This document shows positions 22,036 to 22,093 of a stretch of 22,093 nucleotides of DNA, piece after piece. Location: NCBI GenBank assembly GCA_003445855.1, contig DMCG01000241.1, forward strand, positions 4,836-26,928, written 5' to 3'. The translations under genes were made by a program, and so were the position numbers. Source of the DNA: Spartobacteria bacterium. Its GTDB lineage: Bacteria > Verrucomicrobiota > Verrucomicrobiia > Chthoniobacterales > UBA10450. Within the stretch, counting starts at the first letter, position 1; each line of letters begins with the position of its first letter. A model generated the notes under the pieces. It saw only the letters and a program-made list of their open reading frames with translations. It was not told the origin of the DNA and made no database searches.

Positions 22036-22058
22036 TGTAGCGGCGGTCTATGACCGTC
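22036..22058. repeat. GTAG hairpin element arm at the window edge
   Basis: TGTAGCGGCG followed by the GCGGTC-TAT-GACCGT hairpin is identical to the left arm of the 18442-18498 element over 22 or more bases. It starts three bases after the glycosyltransferase stop. The sequence to 22093 does not show the second arm, so this is either a single-arm copy or one with a long spacer. No gene is visible in 22033-22093. Confidence 0.75.
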
Positions 22059-22093
22059 GGACAATTTCCTCGCGCGTGAAACCGTTTCTCACC

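Overview
The window looks like chromosomal DNA of a free-living Gram-negative bacterium, most likely a member of the Verrucomicrobiota (soil Spartobacteria/Chthoniobacterales type). This is inferred from the gene mix (an HpnD-like squalene/phytoene synthase, LepB with a long insertion, lipoproteins, an LPS-type glycosyltransferase), a GC content that looks to be in the mid-fifties, the scarcity of Shine-Dalgarno sites and the palindromic intergenic elements. No marker fixes the lineage. There are no rRNA, tRNA, CRISPR, phage or transposase genes; the region is a housekeeping backbone.

Layout. 1-2354: the 5' end of a minus-strand phospholipase D-like gene, then dnaX and ybaB (DNA polymerase III clamp loader and nucleoid-associated protein). 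2396-3711: a coupled minus-strand pair, an exported BsuPI-like protein and a PHP phosphoesterase. 3767-5280: an exported unknown protein and an M23 metallopeptidase. 5445-6230: a Tat-exported YkuE-like metallophosphoesterase. 6302-8301: the minus-strand molybdenum cofactor cluster moaA-moaC-mog. 8388-10852: a BamE-like lipoprotein, a UbiD decarboxylase and a glycine-zipper lipoprotein. 10961-16045: the minus-strand block lepA, lepB, a polytopic membrane protein and an HpnD-like squalene/phytoene synthase. 16224-22032: a GT39-like membrane glycosyltransferase, an FHA protein, a HAD phosphatase with a STAS anti-anti-sigma protein, and two divergent GT4 glycosyltransferases, one resembling WaaG.

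Two DNA-level systems run across these genes and are the most notable content. First, the decamer AAGATCGACA (reverse TGTCGATCTT) occurs exactly 20 times by my count, ten in each orientation, in coding and non-coding DNA and in five of six reading frames, always followed by A or T. Chance predicts about 0.04 copies. It behaves like a DNA uptake sequence or another genome-architecture motif. Second, at least five intergenic elements have the plan TGTAG-hairpin-spacer-hairpin-CTACA (or a close variant), with a sixth related element, one half element and one element cut by the window edge. They resemble REP/BIME elements, which also carry a GTAG foot, but the stems differ from copy to copy. The GTAG foot supplies the TAG stop codon of four genes.

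Several transcription units also have a -10-like hexamer 6 to 9 bases before the start codon and no Shine-Dalgarno site, suggesting that leaderless mRNAs are common here.
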